From positions 1 through 58,205 of the forward strand of contig JAFQCI010000131.1 of NCBI GenBank assembly GCA_017416505.1: a DNA stretch of 58,205 nt, written 5' to 3'. A program made the position numbers and the translations under genes. Shown here in pieces: positions 44,565-52,436 of this stretch. The notes beneath the pieces are model-generated. The model did no database searches, was not told where the DNA came from, and saw nothing but the letters and a program-made list of their open reading frames with translations. This DNA comes from Lachnospiraceae bacterium (GTDB lineage: Bacteria > Bacillota_A > Clostridia > Lachnospirales > Lachnospiraceae). The first letter of the stretch is position 1, and every line of letters starts with the position of its first letter.

Positions 44565-44660
44565 ATGGACATTTTACAACAATCAGCATTATTATGGAAA
44601 GAACTAACTGAATACCGATACCAGTTTGTATATAGCTACAAGAAAATTCATACAACCTAA
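44565..44660 (+). pseudogene. Truncated PBECR4-type protein, 31 codons
   Basis: MDILQQSALLWKELTEYRYQ starts after AAAGGTGG and ends at TAA after 31 codons. It looks like the N-terminus of the Lachnospiraceae PBECR4-domain proteins (phage-type nuclease/toxin fold). The rest of the gene is missing. The family call is from memory of similar starts. Confidence 0.45.
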
Positions 44661-44720
44661 CGAAAGCCCCTCTTAAAGTTTGGCAAACCCTTAAAAACTT
44701 TGAAGACCCGTTTTATTTTC

Positions 44721-45380
44721 TTATAAATAATCTTGATTTGCTTTTATGTACTCACCTAGTGTCGCTGGTAGACTATGTCTTTTAATGACATCCGCACAAT
44801 ACTTTTTATATATCGATTTCAATCCCTTGCTATTTGAATTATCACTTTTCTGTGCATAATAAACATATGCCTGAAGAATAATAATATCAAAAGTTATAAT
44901 ATCTATATCTTTTAAATCTTCTAACTCTCTTGCTACGTTGTCAACCATAATCTCCTTTGAGCAAAAGTAATTCATATTATGATATGCTGCATATGCAAGA
45001 CTATATACCTCTCCGCGATCTTTTGAGCACCCTCTTACATAATTAACCAATTCATGTTTTGCAATATTATTAAAGATTGTAGTATATTTCGGATCTGTTC
45101 CATACAAAGTACCTTCTGTTACGATTGTTACATTTTTGCCTTTGTAATTGTTAACAAACTTTCTAGCATCTTCATCTAATTCTCTATATACCTCTTCATG
45201 AACATAAATATCTGTAAAACTTTCAAATAACGGCTTAATATACAATTGTGTCATATTTTCAAATGAGCAATTTTTATCTGAAACTCTATCTGAAATTCCA
45301 ACCATAAAAATATTTGCATCAAATAGTATTGGTTTATTAAGCAAATCATGCAAAGCAATCTTTTTTAACGGTGTAAACAT
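44721..45380 (-). CDS. PIN-like nuclease, third gene of an XRE-ImmA-PIN module
   Basis: A 219-aa protein with the acidic pattern of PIN ribonucleases: D21 (LFDANIF), E62/E63/E67 (HEEVYREL), D121 and E124 (KDRGEVYSLAYA) and a final acidic residue near D165 (TFDII). The ribosome site GGGGG overlaps the last codons of the ImmA gene, so the two are co-translated. It is likely the toxic effector of the module, with RNA the probable target. The overall sequence is not a standard VapC; it looks closer to DUF4411-like PINs. Confidence 0.75.
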   Translation of the reverse strand: MFTPLKKIALHDLLNKPILFDANIFMVGISDRVSDKNCSFENMTQLYIKPLFESFTDIYVHEEVYRELDEDARKFVNNYKGKNVTIVTEGTLYGTDPKYTTIFNNIAKHELVNYVRGCSKDRGEVYSLAYAAYHNMNYFCSKEIMVDNVARELEDLKDIDIITFDIIILQAYVYYAQKSDNSNSKGLKSIYKKYCADVIKRHSLPATLGEYIKANQDYL

Positions 45381-45386
45381 AGCTGA

Positions 45387-46322
45387 TCACCCCCGCTTTG
45401 CATTTATTATTGAAAACAATTCTTCATCATCTTCATCGTCATCAAACACTTCTTCTTGTTCAACCAATTCATTAATTACATTCATGTCTAATGAGAGAGT
45501 CTCGGCATCTTTTAGAATCTCCTCCCTCGACGCATTTCCTGTAATAAAAGCATTTTCCATATCCTGATATGTTGTACTATACGGCACAATATAATTATTC
45601 GCTGTGCTATACAATCCAGATACTTGTTGTTCAAATATTTGAATTTCCTGAAGAACCTTCTTTATGAAACCATAGTTCTCAATATATTTATTAACATCAT
45701 CAATATAATGTTCTTCTTCTAATCTATATATTACTGCTTTAAGGGGCATCTGATATTTTAAAGTCATTACAATGATAAATGAAGCAACCCTATTAAAATT
45801 TAATGTTTTGAAATCACTTATCTTTAAATGTCTGCAATAGTCTTTAATTTCACGATTTAACGCTTCCTCTGGAAATAAAATTTCAGCAGCAAATCTACAA
45901 GCTTTTTTTTCATTTACATCTTTTAATAAACCAAAATCACAGACATATGGTTTTTCCTTAAACACTTGATAATCTTTGATGTAATGATAAAACTCATGTG
46001 CCGCAGCAAAAACCTGATTCACTAGAGGCTTATTGCTATTTAATATTATATAAGCTCTTTCATTTCCCGTAGTTGGAATGTATAACATTCCGTCAATCTT
46101 CTCAGAATCAAATGAAACAAGTTCAAAACGAATATCGCTACTCTGTTTCTGAATCAAGTTAAATATTCCTACACCTATTGGTGCAAAAGCATAATCAACT
46201 CTTTTTTCCCTAGCTAATTTCTTTATTTCTTCGATTTCATCAATAGTAAGCGATGCCGTATTGAAATCATATTCATTTTGATAATATTGTTCAAATAATT
46301 CATTATTATCAATCGATGACAT
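45387..46322 (-). CDS. ImmA/IrrE-family metalloprotease
   Basis: A 311-aa protein with the zinc-protease motif HEFYH (H109-E110-xx-H113 from the ATG at 46322) and a downstream E-containing helix (RFAAEILFPEEAL), typical of the COG2856/ImmA family. Such proteases cleave a paired XRE repressor to induce operons. GAGG lies five bases before the ATG. Its start overlaps the XRE gene by 14 nt and its stop lies 6 bp before the PIN gene, giving tight co-expression. Confidence 0.9.
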   Translation of the reverse strand: MSSIDNNELFEQYYQNEYDFNTASLTIDEIEEIKKLAREKRVDYAFAPIGVGIFNLIQKQSSDIRFELVSFDSEKIDGMLYIPTTGNERAYIILNSNKPLVNQVFAAAHEFYHYIKDYQVFKEKPYVCDFGLLKDVNEKKACRFAAEILFPEEALNREIKDYCRHLKISDFKTLNFNRVASFIIVMTLKYQMPLKAVIYRLEEEHYIDDVNKYIENYGFIKKVLQEIQIFEQQVSGLYSTANNYIVPYSTTYQDMENAFITGNASREEILKDAETLSLDMNVINELVEQEEVFDDDEDDEELFSIINAKRG

Positions 46323-46653
46323 ATCTACCTCTCTTGGCAAGCAATTCATACTTTTCCTTTATTCTGATTCGTTCTGCCATTTCCTCAATTTTAGCCTTAT
46401 CAGCTTCCTCTAAGCTACCCATAAGATATACCAATGCATCCGTTGTTGATTCAATAAAATACTCATCTGCACTAGCTCCAGTCATGCTACAAATCTTACT
46501 TAATAAATCAATCGTGGGTATCTGCTTACCATTTTCTAATAAGGATAATGTTGGTCTTTTAATTTCTAATTTTTTTGCAAAATTATCTTGTGATTCTTTT
46601 CCTCTAAGAGCCACTAAATCTTTGCAAAATTTCTCCGCATTGAACTCCTTCAT
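46309..46653 (-). CDS. XRE-family repressor of the ImmA-PIN module
   Basis: A 114-aa regulator with a Cro/CI HTH (SQDNFAKKLEIKRPTLSLLENG) and a helical tail with a Lys/Glu-rich segment, probably the protease target or partner. It is the first gene of the operon, following AGGAGG. Its promoter at 46684-46712 is overlapped by two identical-type palindromes (46677-46691 and 46720-46734), implying autoregulation. Confidence 0.88.
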   Translation of the reverse strand: MKEFNAEKFCKDLVALRGKESQDNFAKKLEIKRPTLSLLENGKQIPTIDLLSKICSMTGASADEYFIESTTDALVYLMGSLEEADKAKIEEMAERIRIKEKYELLAKRGRYVID

Positions 46654-46676
46654 GACAAACCTCCTAAAAAATGCAC

Positions 46677-46734
46677 GTTAATAATTTTAACAAAACAAGT
46701 TACCACTGTTAATGAATTTGTTAATATTTTTAAC
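46677..46734 (-). promoter_or_regulatory. Promoter with paired GTTAA-N5-TTAAC operators
   Basis: On the minus strand TTAACA (46712-46707), a 17-bp spacer and TAAAAT (46689-46684) form the promoter. Operators GTTAATAATTTTAAC (46677-46691) and GTTAATATTTTTAAC (46720-46734) are centred 43 bp apart, about four helical turns, one over the -10 and one upstream of the -35. This is a typical design for cooperative autorepression. Confidence 0.8.
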
Positions 46735-46854
46735 ACTATTATATTATAAATTATGCCCTGTTGACAATCATTTTAACAAAAAATTTTCATTTTTCTCTTT
46801 TATATTCATTCCATAGCAACAACCCTATGTTTTATACATAGTATATCTTCAAAA

Positions 46855-47126
46855 CTACGCTCCGACAGGAACAATATACTCCGGTTCCTCTCTTCCGAGA
46901 TTTTTACAAGCATCTCGGATTTTTTGTATACCACGACCCCAGCTCTCAATATAACTAGCTCTATAGAACACTCTTGCAATATTACGCTTAACCTGTTCAT
47001 TCAAACGCTTCACTTCATATCCATAAATCTCAGCCAAATCATAATCCAGCATAACTTGCTGCCCACGTAATACATATACTTTATTTTGTATATTTTCTAT
47101 AGACATAACTTCTTCCTTCTGTTCCA
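46855..47126 (-). pseudogene. Chimera of an ORF6N N-terminus and an AlbA_2/RecG-like C-terminus
   Basis: Residues 1 to about 50 (IQNKVYVLRGQQVMLDYDLA...NEQVKRNIAR) are the start of an ORF6N DNA-binding domain. The rest (VFYRASYIESWGRGIQKIRDAC) is the end of an AlbA_2/RecG-like protein. They join in frame at Asn-Ile-Ala, a motif both families share at that spot, so a short-homology deletion likely fused two genes. GGGAGG precedes the ATG at 47126. Function is improbable. Confidence 0.7.
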
Positions 47127-47179
47127 TAAAAACCTCCCATCTCCTCAAAATAATTCTAACTGGAATTTACTTTTTCATT

Positions 47180-47470
47180 TAACCCCTTATTTTGAACATC
47201 AGTTCGTATTGTAATTATTTCAAGAGTTGCATATCATATAATCACTGCCAAAAAGCTTTTGACATTCTATTCTGAATGGCTTATACCTTTTGTAGTTAAT
47301 GAGTTACGGAATAATCTCATTAAAATATTTACTTGATGCCACAGACTTCCGACAGTTTTATTATGAATAAAGAAAAGGTTATCAAAAAGTATAATCCTTC
47401 TGATAAAACCTTGGAATTAATAGGATTTCCAACTAATTGGATATCCATATTACAAATAAAACCCTCCACC
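47180..47470 (+). pseudogene. Abi_2-like remnant, copy 2, with internal deletion
   Basis: This segment aligns with 51880-52323: the upstream part (AACATCAGTT...GAGTTACGGA) and the ISLKYLLDATDFRQFYYE coding part are both present, but the sequence between them is missing. The junction falls between TACGGAA and TACGGTA in the longer copy, consistent with deletion between short repeats. Further stops follow FYYE. Confidence 0.6.
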
Positions 47471-47484
47471 GCTACCGATGGAGG
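47455..47484 (-). terminator. Terminator of the 47544 gene
   Basis: CCTCCA (47463-47468) pairs with TGGAGG (47479-47484); on the minus strand GGTTTTATTT follows. It is about 60 bp after the stop codon. Confidence 0.6.
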
Positions 47485-47543
47485 ACAACACTTTCAATCC
47501 AACCATTTCTATACCGCATATTGGTCAGCGGTAAACCTACACA

Positions 47544-48140
47544 TCACTTCTGTTGAAATTCTTTTACAAACCCATAGATTAACTGTTCAAATTCTGACAA
47601 AGCATTTGTGAAAAAATGATCAATGTTCTCTAAGATATTTACCAATAGAACTTTTGAATCTATAGAATCTAATAATTCCACATATTTATACGATGGATCC
47701 TGTGTGCCATATACCATTTCTATTTTTTCATTTTCAAAATCGACTATACCGCGCCTGGTTTTGTGAAAATTAATCATCAGTGGTCCGTTTATTAATAACA
47801 TTCGTTTTATTTCCGGAATTAGATAACCCTGCTGAGCGCCAATGTTCGCCCCATCTGAAAAACCAATGTAAATGATATCGTCAAAAGTATTATGTACACC
47901 AAAGGCGTCAAAAACTTTTCCCATTTCGCTTTGTAAATTACATTGTTCCTCCACCGGATTCGCTGCTACAAGAACCGCATAACCAAGTTCATCATAAATT
48001 CTATTAGCAATCTTCACATATTTATTTTCATAGCCAAAAATATTTCCACCATTACCGGTTTTAATATAAACCAGAACATTTGCACCAAATACAATTCCAA
48101 ATTTGCTATCGAACGCAATCTTATCAAATCTTTTTTTCAC
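47544..48140 (-). CDS. Alpha/beta-hydrolase-like protein
   Basis: A soluble 198-aa protein with a nucleophile-elbow motif GFSDG (S95) after a beta-strand, then PEIKRMLLINGPL and a possible terminal His in NIDHFF, the order of an alpha/beta hydrolase. The start is GTG at 48140 with GGAGG five bases upstream; the longer frame runs inside the preceding gene. It overlaps that gene by 17 nt. The substrate is unknown. Confidence 0.7.
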   Translation of the reverse strand: MKKRFDKIAFDSKFGIVFGANVLVYIKTGNGGNIFGYENKYVKIANRIYDELGYAVLVAANPVEEQCNLQSEMGKVFDAFGVHNTFDDIIYIGFSDGANIGAQQGYLIPEIKRMLLINGPLMINFHKTRRGIVDFENEKIEMVYGTQDPSYKYVELLDSIDSKVLLVNILENIDHFFTNALSEFEQLIYGFVKEFQQK

Positions 48141-48336
48141 GTGCTCCTCCTTTTTGCACAACTGACTGATAGTATTCTCTAAACTGCCCTGTTTCCATTT
48201 CCGAAATAAACAAATACTTATCATCCAAATCTACTTGTCCTAGTATATTAGTAAGGATCTTTTTTACAGGCTCTGACATATCAAATAATACACGTATTCC
48301 ATCATTTACTGTGGGATATTTTTTGTAATAGACCAT
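48124..48336 (-). CDS. Hypothetical 70-aa protein coupled to the hydrolase
   Basis: A short soluble protein starting MVYYKKYPTVNDGIRVLF. The ATG at 48336 has GGAGG eight bases upstream, better than the frame start at 48390. It overlaps the hydrolase start, so the pair is one unit. I do not recognise the family; it may be a small partner subunit. Confidence 0.55.
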   Translation of the reverse strand: MVYYKKYPTVNDGIRVLFDMSEPVKKILTNILGQVDLDDKYLFISEMETGQFREYYQSVVQKGGAREKKI

Positions 48337-48355
48337 CCGATATTCCTCCATGTAA

Positions 48356-48490
48356 TCAATCGAAATCGCATTTGTCAAAGTAACACTCATCTACCATTTC
48401 ATCTACAATTCCGTCTCTAATAAAGCGCTTATGCTTTGCCTCTAAATGCCTTTGTTCCCATAGGTCAAACAAATTATCAAGTTCTATCAT
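48356..48490 (-). pseudogene. N-terminal remnant resembling uracil-DNA-glycosylase-like proteins
   Basis: A 44-codon frame (NLFDLWEQRHLEAKHKRFIRD, GIVDE) resembling the first residues of glycosylase-superfamily proteins seen in mobile regions, ending early at TGA (48358-48356). The remainder of the family sequence is missing. The resemblance is by eye only. Confidence 0.4.
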
Positions 48491-48543
48491 TGTAGTGCCT
48501 CTTCTCTGACAAATACGATTTTCCTAGTGAACACAATGATACA

Positions 48544-49257
48544 TTATCCAACCCATAGATATAACTTATCCAATATTTGCTTTCTTTTATCCATCATCAC
48601 AACAAAATTATATTTATGTTTTCTTTTGCCATCATATATACAAATCTGTACTCCGGTAGGAACAATGAAAAAATAATTCTTTTTTCTGATTTTTACCACT
48701 TGTTCCTTATATATGCGGAACGCCCCTTTTTTATTGTATATTAACAGGCTCTTATCTGTTATCCTCAACATTCCTGCTACAGAAGACCACGCATTTTTAT
48801 GAGTTGCAAAATAATCAATCTCTGATACCAGTGTTTCATTCTCAAATAATTCACTGTTTTTCTCAATGTTTGCAGTCTCTTTCCTTGATTTTTCAAGATG
48901 TTTTTCTCTTTTTAATTCATTTTTTTCTGCCCTGACCTGCTCCCTTGCATTTGATTTTTCAATATTTTTTTGTATCTTTTCTTTTTTATCAGGATTTGGA
49001 ATAGTAAACTCTTTTTTGCATCTCGGGCACTGCATTACCCAAACATTGCTGCATCTGATTTTTACAAGTATATTGATGATTATGTTAAAAATCATAGTGG
49101 CAATAGCTAATAGTAAAATTATAGGATTGATTGATATCCCAAGAATTCCAAAAATAACAATCATCCACCATGTTGATTTCACACTTGCATCAAATATTTC
49201 GTTCGGAACTCTTGTTGTGTTTTCATTTCCACAGAATGGACATTTTAAATCAGGCAT
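48544..49257 (-). CDS. Zinc-ribbon membrane protein with C-terminal PH/GRAM-like domain
   Basis: About 237 aa. Two CxxC knuckles (C7/C10 and C78/C81, numbered from the upstream ATG) flank two membrane helices (about 31-66). Then comes a highly charged helical segment (about 90-135) and a beta-rich domain (MLRITDKSLLIYNKKGAFRIY) of PH/GRAM type. The two CxxC pairs probably form one zinc ribbon with the helices looped out. GAGGAGG supports the second ATG at 49257. Its upstream palindrome matches the one before the WYL gene, suggesting common regulation. Confidence 0.75.
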   Translation of the reverse strand: MPDLKCPFCGNENTTRVPNEIFDASVKSTWWMIVIFGILGISINPIILLLAIATMIFNIIINILVKIRCSNVWVMQCPRCKKEFTIPNPDKKEKIQKNIEKSNAREQVRAEKNELKREKHLEKSRKETANIEKNSELFENETLVSEIDYFATHKNAWSSVAGMLRITDKSLLIYNKKGAFRIYKEQVVKIRKKNYFFIVPTGVQICIYDGKRKHKYNFVVMMDKRKQILDKLYLWVG

Positions 49258-49304
49258 CATTCTACCTCCTCGTTTTATAGTATAAACTGATTATACAATA
49301 TCTA

Positions 49305-49324
49305 ATGTGCATTTTTTTGTACAT
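49305..49324. promoter_or_regulatory. Putative WYL operator, site 1
   Basis: ATGTGC-ATTTTTTT-GTACAT, an inverted repeat with one mismatch, framed by TATC and GATA that are also symmetric. It lies 48 bp upstream of the zinc-ribbon gene. The same 20-bp sequence with one change occurs at 51733-51752 before the WYL regulator. Confidence 0.7.
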
Positions 49325-49385
49325 CTGATAATTTCCCGATTTTTACAGTGTTTTAGGTTTCATATCCGACACTTTAGAACACGGA

Positions 49386-50723
49386 TTAAATATCCGTCCT
49401 TATTCTGTCCCTCATAATCTTTAAGCCTTCAACTGCCTTATTAACAAAATCATTCAAATTTTCTTCCTCATATAAATCGTAATATGCATCGTTACAATTC
49501 TTGAAATTAGGTATGGATTCCTCTACTTCTGTGTTAAAAGTCGGCAAATAGAACCAGTCCACATACCATCCCCCTCTATGAAAAACCTTGCTTTCCCCCG
49601 GTGATAGAACCCGCTCTGCCTCCTCGTATATTTCAGTTTTTTCAAATATCCCCGTATAGTCTATTTTTTCATCTTTGTTCAAATATTTTTTGACAATACT
49701 AAAACCTAAAAAAGGCCTATGGTCAATCTCGAATCTGAGCCACAGCTGATATTCTGTATCATCCCCCTGCATTGAAATATTTTTCACAAAGTAATTAAGT
49801 GCAGGGTAAGTTGATTTTTGGAATTGATAATAATTTCTTATCAGTCCATTATTATCCCATGGATCCATAATCGCAGCTTTCCATTTGCCATCCGAAAAGA
49901 CCTCTTCCTCCGCTTTTTTCCATATCTTTTCAAATAATTCTTCTATGAGTGCCGTCTTTCTGACAGCAAAGCTTTCACTTATCACCTGTGCCGCTTTCAT
50001 ATTTTCCCTACCGGTAAGAAGTCCCTTATCCATCATCGTGTCATATACCAGTCCTTTCCTTTGTCCTGTCAGATTCTTGACCTCATCCATATACTGCAAA
50101 ACAATTTCCCATACATTTGCATTTTCTTTTTGCGAAGCTCCGATATTCTCCAGCCATTTCAGGATATTTTCACACCATGAGATTTTCTTTATACTGTCAA
50201 TACAGGCTTTATCTCCACCTGTGCTTTTTTCTGAAGGCATCCCACCATAAAGTGTAAGATATGCCAGCCTCCATTCTCTACGGCATTTCTTCTTTGCGTT
50301 TTCTTCCTTAGCAAATTCATAATAATCGAGGCATTGTCTTTCCTGCTCCTCTGCATAAATCTTTACTTCAACCGGAACCGCCCTATATGGTGTATCTATG
50401 TATATATCAATCCTTCTGTCCGTACCTTTAATCACACATTCACGGTATACCTTCGTCCTAAGTACCTCTTCACTTGTAATATCATCAAGTTCAAGCACGT
50501 TTTTCAAAAAATCCTCAAGATACATGCCGCCTCTGCCATGACTGCCTTTAGGATTCAAAAATTCATACAGGACACGACACATCCTAACTTCTCTGTCACT
50601 GATATTCAGTATACGAAAAATATTAAAATTCAACGCTTTAGTATTTATTGCTTCCTCAGACTCCCTAATAATGTCCTTAACCCTGTTCAGATAATCATAT
50701 TCATTCATTTGTTTATTTTCCAT
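49386..50723 (-). CDS. PD-(D/E)XK nuclease-superfamily protein (PDDEXK_4 type)
   Basis: A 445-aa protein with a clear nuclease core: D106 (RRIDIYID), E119-V-K121 (VPVEVKIYA) and a following Gln/Glu helix (QERQCLDYYEF), as in the PF14281-type family often seen in defence islands. The C-terminal half is a large alpha/beta region of unknown fold. Its start overlaps the WYL gene by 11 nt. Together they look like a regulator-nuclease defence pair; DNA cleavage is inferred. Confidence 0.85.
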   Translation of the reverse strand: MENKQMNEYDYLNRVKDIIRESEEAINTKALNFNIFRILNISDREVRMCRVLYEFLNPKGSHGRGGMYLEDFLKNVLELDDITSEEVLRTKVYRECVIKGTDRRIDIYIDTPYRAVPVEVKIYAEEQERQCLDYYEFAKEENAKKKCRREWRLAYLTLYGGMPSEKSTGGDKACIDSIKKISWCENILKWLENIGASQKENANVWEIVLQYMDEVKNLTGQRKGLVYDTMMDKGLLTGRENMKAAQVISESFAVRKTALIEELFEKIWKKAEEEVFSDGKWKAAIMDPWDNNGLIRNYYQFQKSTYPALNYFVKNISMQGDDTEYQLWLRFEIDHRPFLGFSIVKKYLNKDEKIDYTGIFEKTEIYEEAERVLSPGESKVFHRGGWYVDWFYLPTFNTEVEESIPNFKNCNDAYYDLYEEENLNDFVNKAVEGLKIMRDRIRTDI

Positions 50724-51699
50724 ATTTTCCCGCCATTGCTTTCACATCCTCTGCAATTCTGGCACGAAGCCCCGGAGGTGAAATCACCTCGACAAAAGGA
50801 CCGTATTGAAGCGCCCAATACCTCATTGCATTTTCATTGCAAACCACACTGATAATAATCTCTCCATCATTTTTCTTCAATATAGTAATACCTGTACCAA
50901 ACCAGTCTGCAAGTTCCGTCATCATGTCCTCGGTAGTCTTTAGCTTTACCACAATACTCTCCCCACTAAACATATATACATGCTCCGCCATATGTTTGGG
51001 AAGATTCAGCCCTCTTTTCACTTCCGGAATTTTGTTCATAGGTTTTACCTTTTCTTCAAGCATACGCACATCTGTCATCCTGTCAATACGATAGTGTGCA
51101 ATATTGTCATATTTGTCATAATTTCCTATCAGGTAAAATCTTCCGTTATTCGCAACAATCTGATATGGATTTACTATATATTCTCTGTCACGCTTCGGAT
51201 GGAGTTTAAAATCCGTCCCGATATAATTGTATAAAAAACTGATTTTCTTCTTTTTAGATATGGCATCATTTATCGTATCTAACGAATACATAGCCTGCTT
51301 GTTCATGGTACGGTTGATTTCCGGCAGATTGCTGACATGGGAAACCTTTGCATTAAAATATCTGCTAGCCAATGTCCTGATTTTTCCTATCAATTCCTTT
51401 GCCTGCTTTGTGGAAATTGATTTTGAAAAGAGTACACTGTCAATCAAAATTCGAAGTTCCGCATCGTCAAACTCCCTCGATAGCAGCCGGTATCCCTTAT
51501 CCATTGATATATCATAGCCCAGTTCCTTTAAGGATAATATATTGTTCTTCACGGAACGCCGGTCACAAGTCATCCCATAGTTTTTATCAAGCAGACGAAT
51601 AATCTCCTGCTGTGTCAGTGAATGCTCTTCATCAGTATATTCCCTCAAAATATCGAGGATTAAAATATTCAGCATCTTTTTATTGCCTGTCGCATACAT
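50713..51699 (-). CDS. WYL-domain transcriptional regulator
   Basis: A 328-aa protein: N-terminal winged HTH (SLTQQEIIRLLDKNYGMTCDRRSVKNN), a WYL domain (about 150-235; YQIVANNGRFYLIGNYDKYDN) and a C-terminal WCX-like extension. WYL proteins bind nucleic acids or nucleotides and control defence genes. The ATG at 51699 is used, with GGAGG 11 bases upstream. It is the first gene of the operon with the nuclease, and a 20-bp palindrome lies 34 bp upstream. Confidence 0.9.
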   Translation of the reverse strand: MYATGNKKMLNILILDILREYTDEEHSLTQQEIIRLLDKNYGMTCDRRSVKNNILSLKELGYDISMDKGYRLLSREFDDAELRILIDSVLFSKSISTKQAKELIGKIRTLASRYFNAKVSHVSNLPEINRTMNKQAMYSLDTINDAISKKKKISFLYNYIGTDFKLHPKRDREYIVNPYQIVANNGRFYLIGNYDKYDNIAHYRIDRMTDVRMLEEKVKPMNKIPEVKRGLNLPKHMAEHVYMFSGESIVVKLKTTEDMMTELADWFGTGITILKKNDGEIIISVVCNENAMRYWALQYGPFVEVISPPGLRARIAEDVKAMAGKYGK

Positions 51700-51732
51700 A
51701 TCTGTTCGCACCTCCTCATCTTATATTATCAT

Positions 51733-51752
51733 ATGTTCATTTTTTTGTACAT
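51733..51752. promoter_or_regulatory. Putative WYL operator, site 2
   Basis: ATGTTC-ATTTTTTT-GTACAT, differing by one base from site 1 at 49305-49324. It is placed between the WYL gene and its upstream region, consistent with autoregulation. Confidence 0.7.
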
Positions 51753-51881
51753 TATCTAAATGTATATCGCCATCAGCCAAAAACACAAAAAACGCTTCAC
51801 CACTTTCTAATGTCATTTTCAATTTATCATCCCAACAAAATTATGCATCTGTTTCAACTATATTTCAATCACATTTTTCTT

Positions 51882-52005
51882 GTTCCGAACATCAGTTTTG
51901 GTTACAATTATCTCAAGAGTTACATATCATATACTCACTACCAAAAAGCATTTGACATTCTTTCCTAAATGGCTTATACTTTTTGTAGTGAATGAGTTAC
52001 GGAAA
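51882..52005 (+). repeat. Repeat shared with 47183-47315
   Basis: About 120 bp with roughly 85% identity to 47183-47315 by eye (CGAACATCAGTT, AAGAGTTACATATCATA, TTTGACATTC, GGCTTATAC, GAGTTACGGA). Each copy precedes an Abi_2-like remnant, so a longer segment was duplicated and then decayed. Confidence 0.7.
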
Positions 52006-52048
52006 CTTGAGAAGCCCGTAACCCGGGCGGCTCCTGCGGGGGCCGTCT
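51996..52048 (+). repeat. Two-hairpin element, family 2, copy 1
   Basis: Hairpin 1: GTTACGG-AAACTTGAGAAGC-CCGTAAC (51996-52022). Hairpin 2: a 9-bp stem GGCGGCTCC/GGGGCCGTC with loop TGCG (52026-52047). Copy 2 at 52370 has the same loops but different stem sequences that still pair. Confidence 0.75.
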
Positions 52049-52099
52049 TGTTATTTATGCAGGTAATTTCGGAGGTGATTTATCATCTTACCGCACATA

Positions 52100-52323
52100 A
52101 GAAATTGCATATTCCCAAAATAAACTCCAGATACCAGCAAGGCAAATCAGATTTATTCGCTACGGTAATCTCATTAAAATATTTACTTGATGCCACAGAC
52201 TTTCGACAGTTTTATTATGAATTAAAAAAGGTCTTCAAAAAGTATAATCCTTCTAATAAAACCTTGGAATTAATGGGATTTCCGACTAATTGGATGTCCA
52301 TATTACGAATAAAAGTTTATTAG
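52100..52323 (+). pseudogene. Abi_2-like C-terminal remnant, copy 3
   Basis: The longest remnant: HIPKINSRYQQGKSDLFATV, ISLKYLLDATDFRQFYYELK and ELMGFPTNWMSILRI before TAG at 52321. FATVxxLKYLL and MGFPxNW are typical of the Abi_2 (PF07751) end. The frame runs upstream into the duplicated non-coding segment and family-2 hairpins, with no true start. Confidence 0.65.
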
Positions 52324-52369
52324 ATTGCTTGCATCTATCAATCGTTAATAGTATTATAAATAATGATTA

Positions 52370-52424
52370 GGTTACAGAAACTTGCGATGCCTGTGACCGG
52401 AAGGAAGGCCTGCGGGCCTTCCTT
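52370..52424 (+). repeat. Two-hairpin element, family 2, copy 2
   Basis: Hairpin 1: GGTTACAG-AAACTTGCGATGC-CTGTGACC (52370-52398). Hairpin 2: AAGGAAGGCC-TGCG-GGCCTTCCTT (52401-52424), followed by T residues so it could also terminate plus-strand transcripts. It overlaps the 3' end of the ORF6N pseudogene frame. Confidence 0.75.
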
Positions 52425-52436
52425 TTTTTGATTACA

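Noticed and set aside
44380..44611. Overlapping 75- and 71-codon plus-strand frames
   Set aside because: They lie across the promoter-proximal RNA, its hairpins and its terminator; no ribosome site and two competing frames point to a non-coding RNA.
46806..47000. A 64-codon minus-strand frame
   Set aside because: It is a shadow of the ORF6N-AlbA_2 chimera in another frame with no ribosome site.
51880..52323. A 147-codon plus-strand protein
   Set aside because: Only the last 70 or so codons are Abi_2-like. The first half is the duplicated non-coding segment and the family-2 hairpins read in frame.
51996..52424. Integron attC sites
   Set aside because: The hairpins start GTTACGG and end CCGTAAC, the opposite order of attC R-boxes, and no integrase or cassette structure is present.
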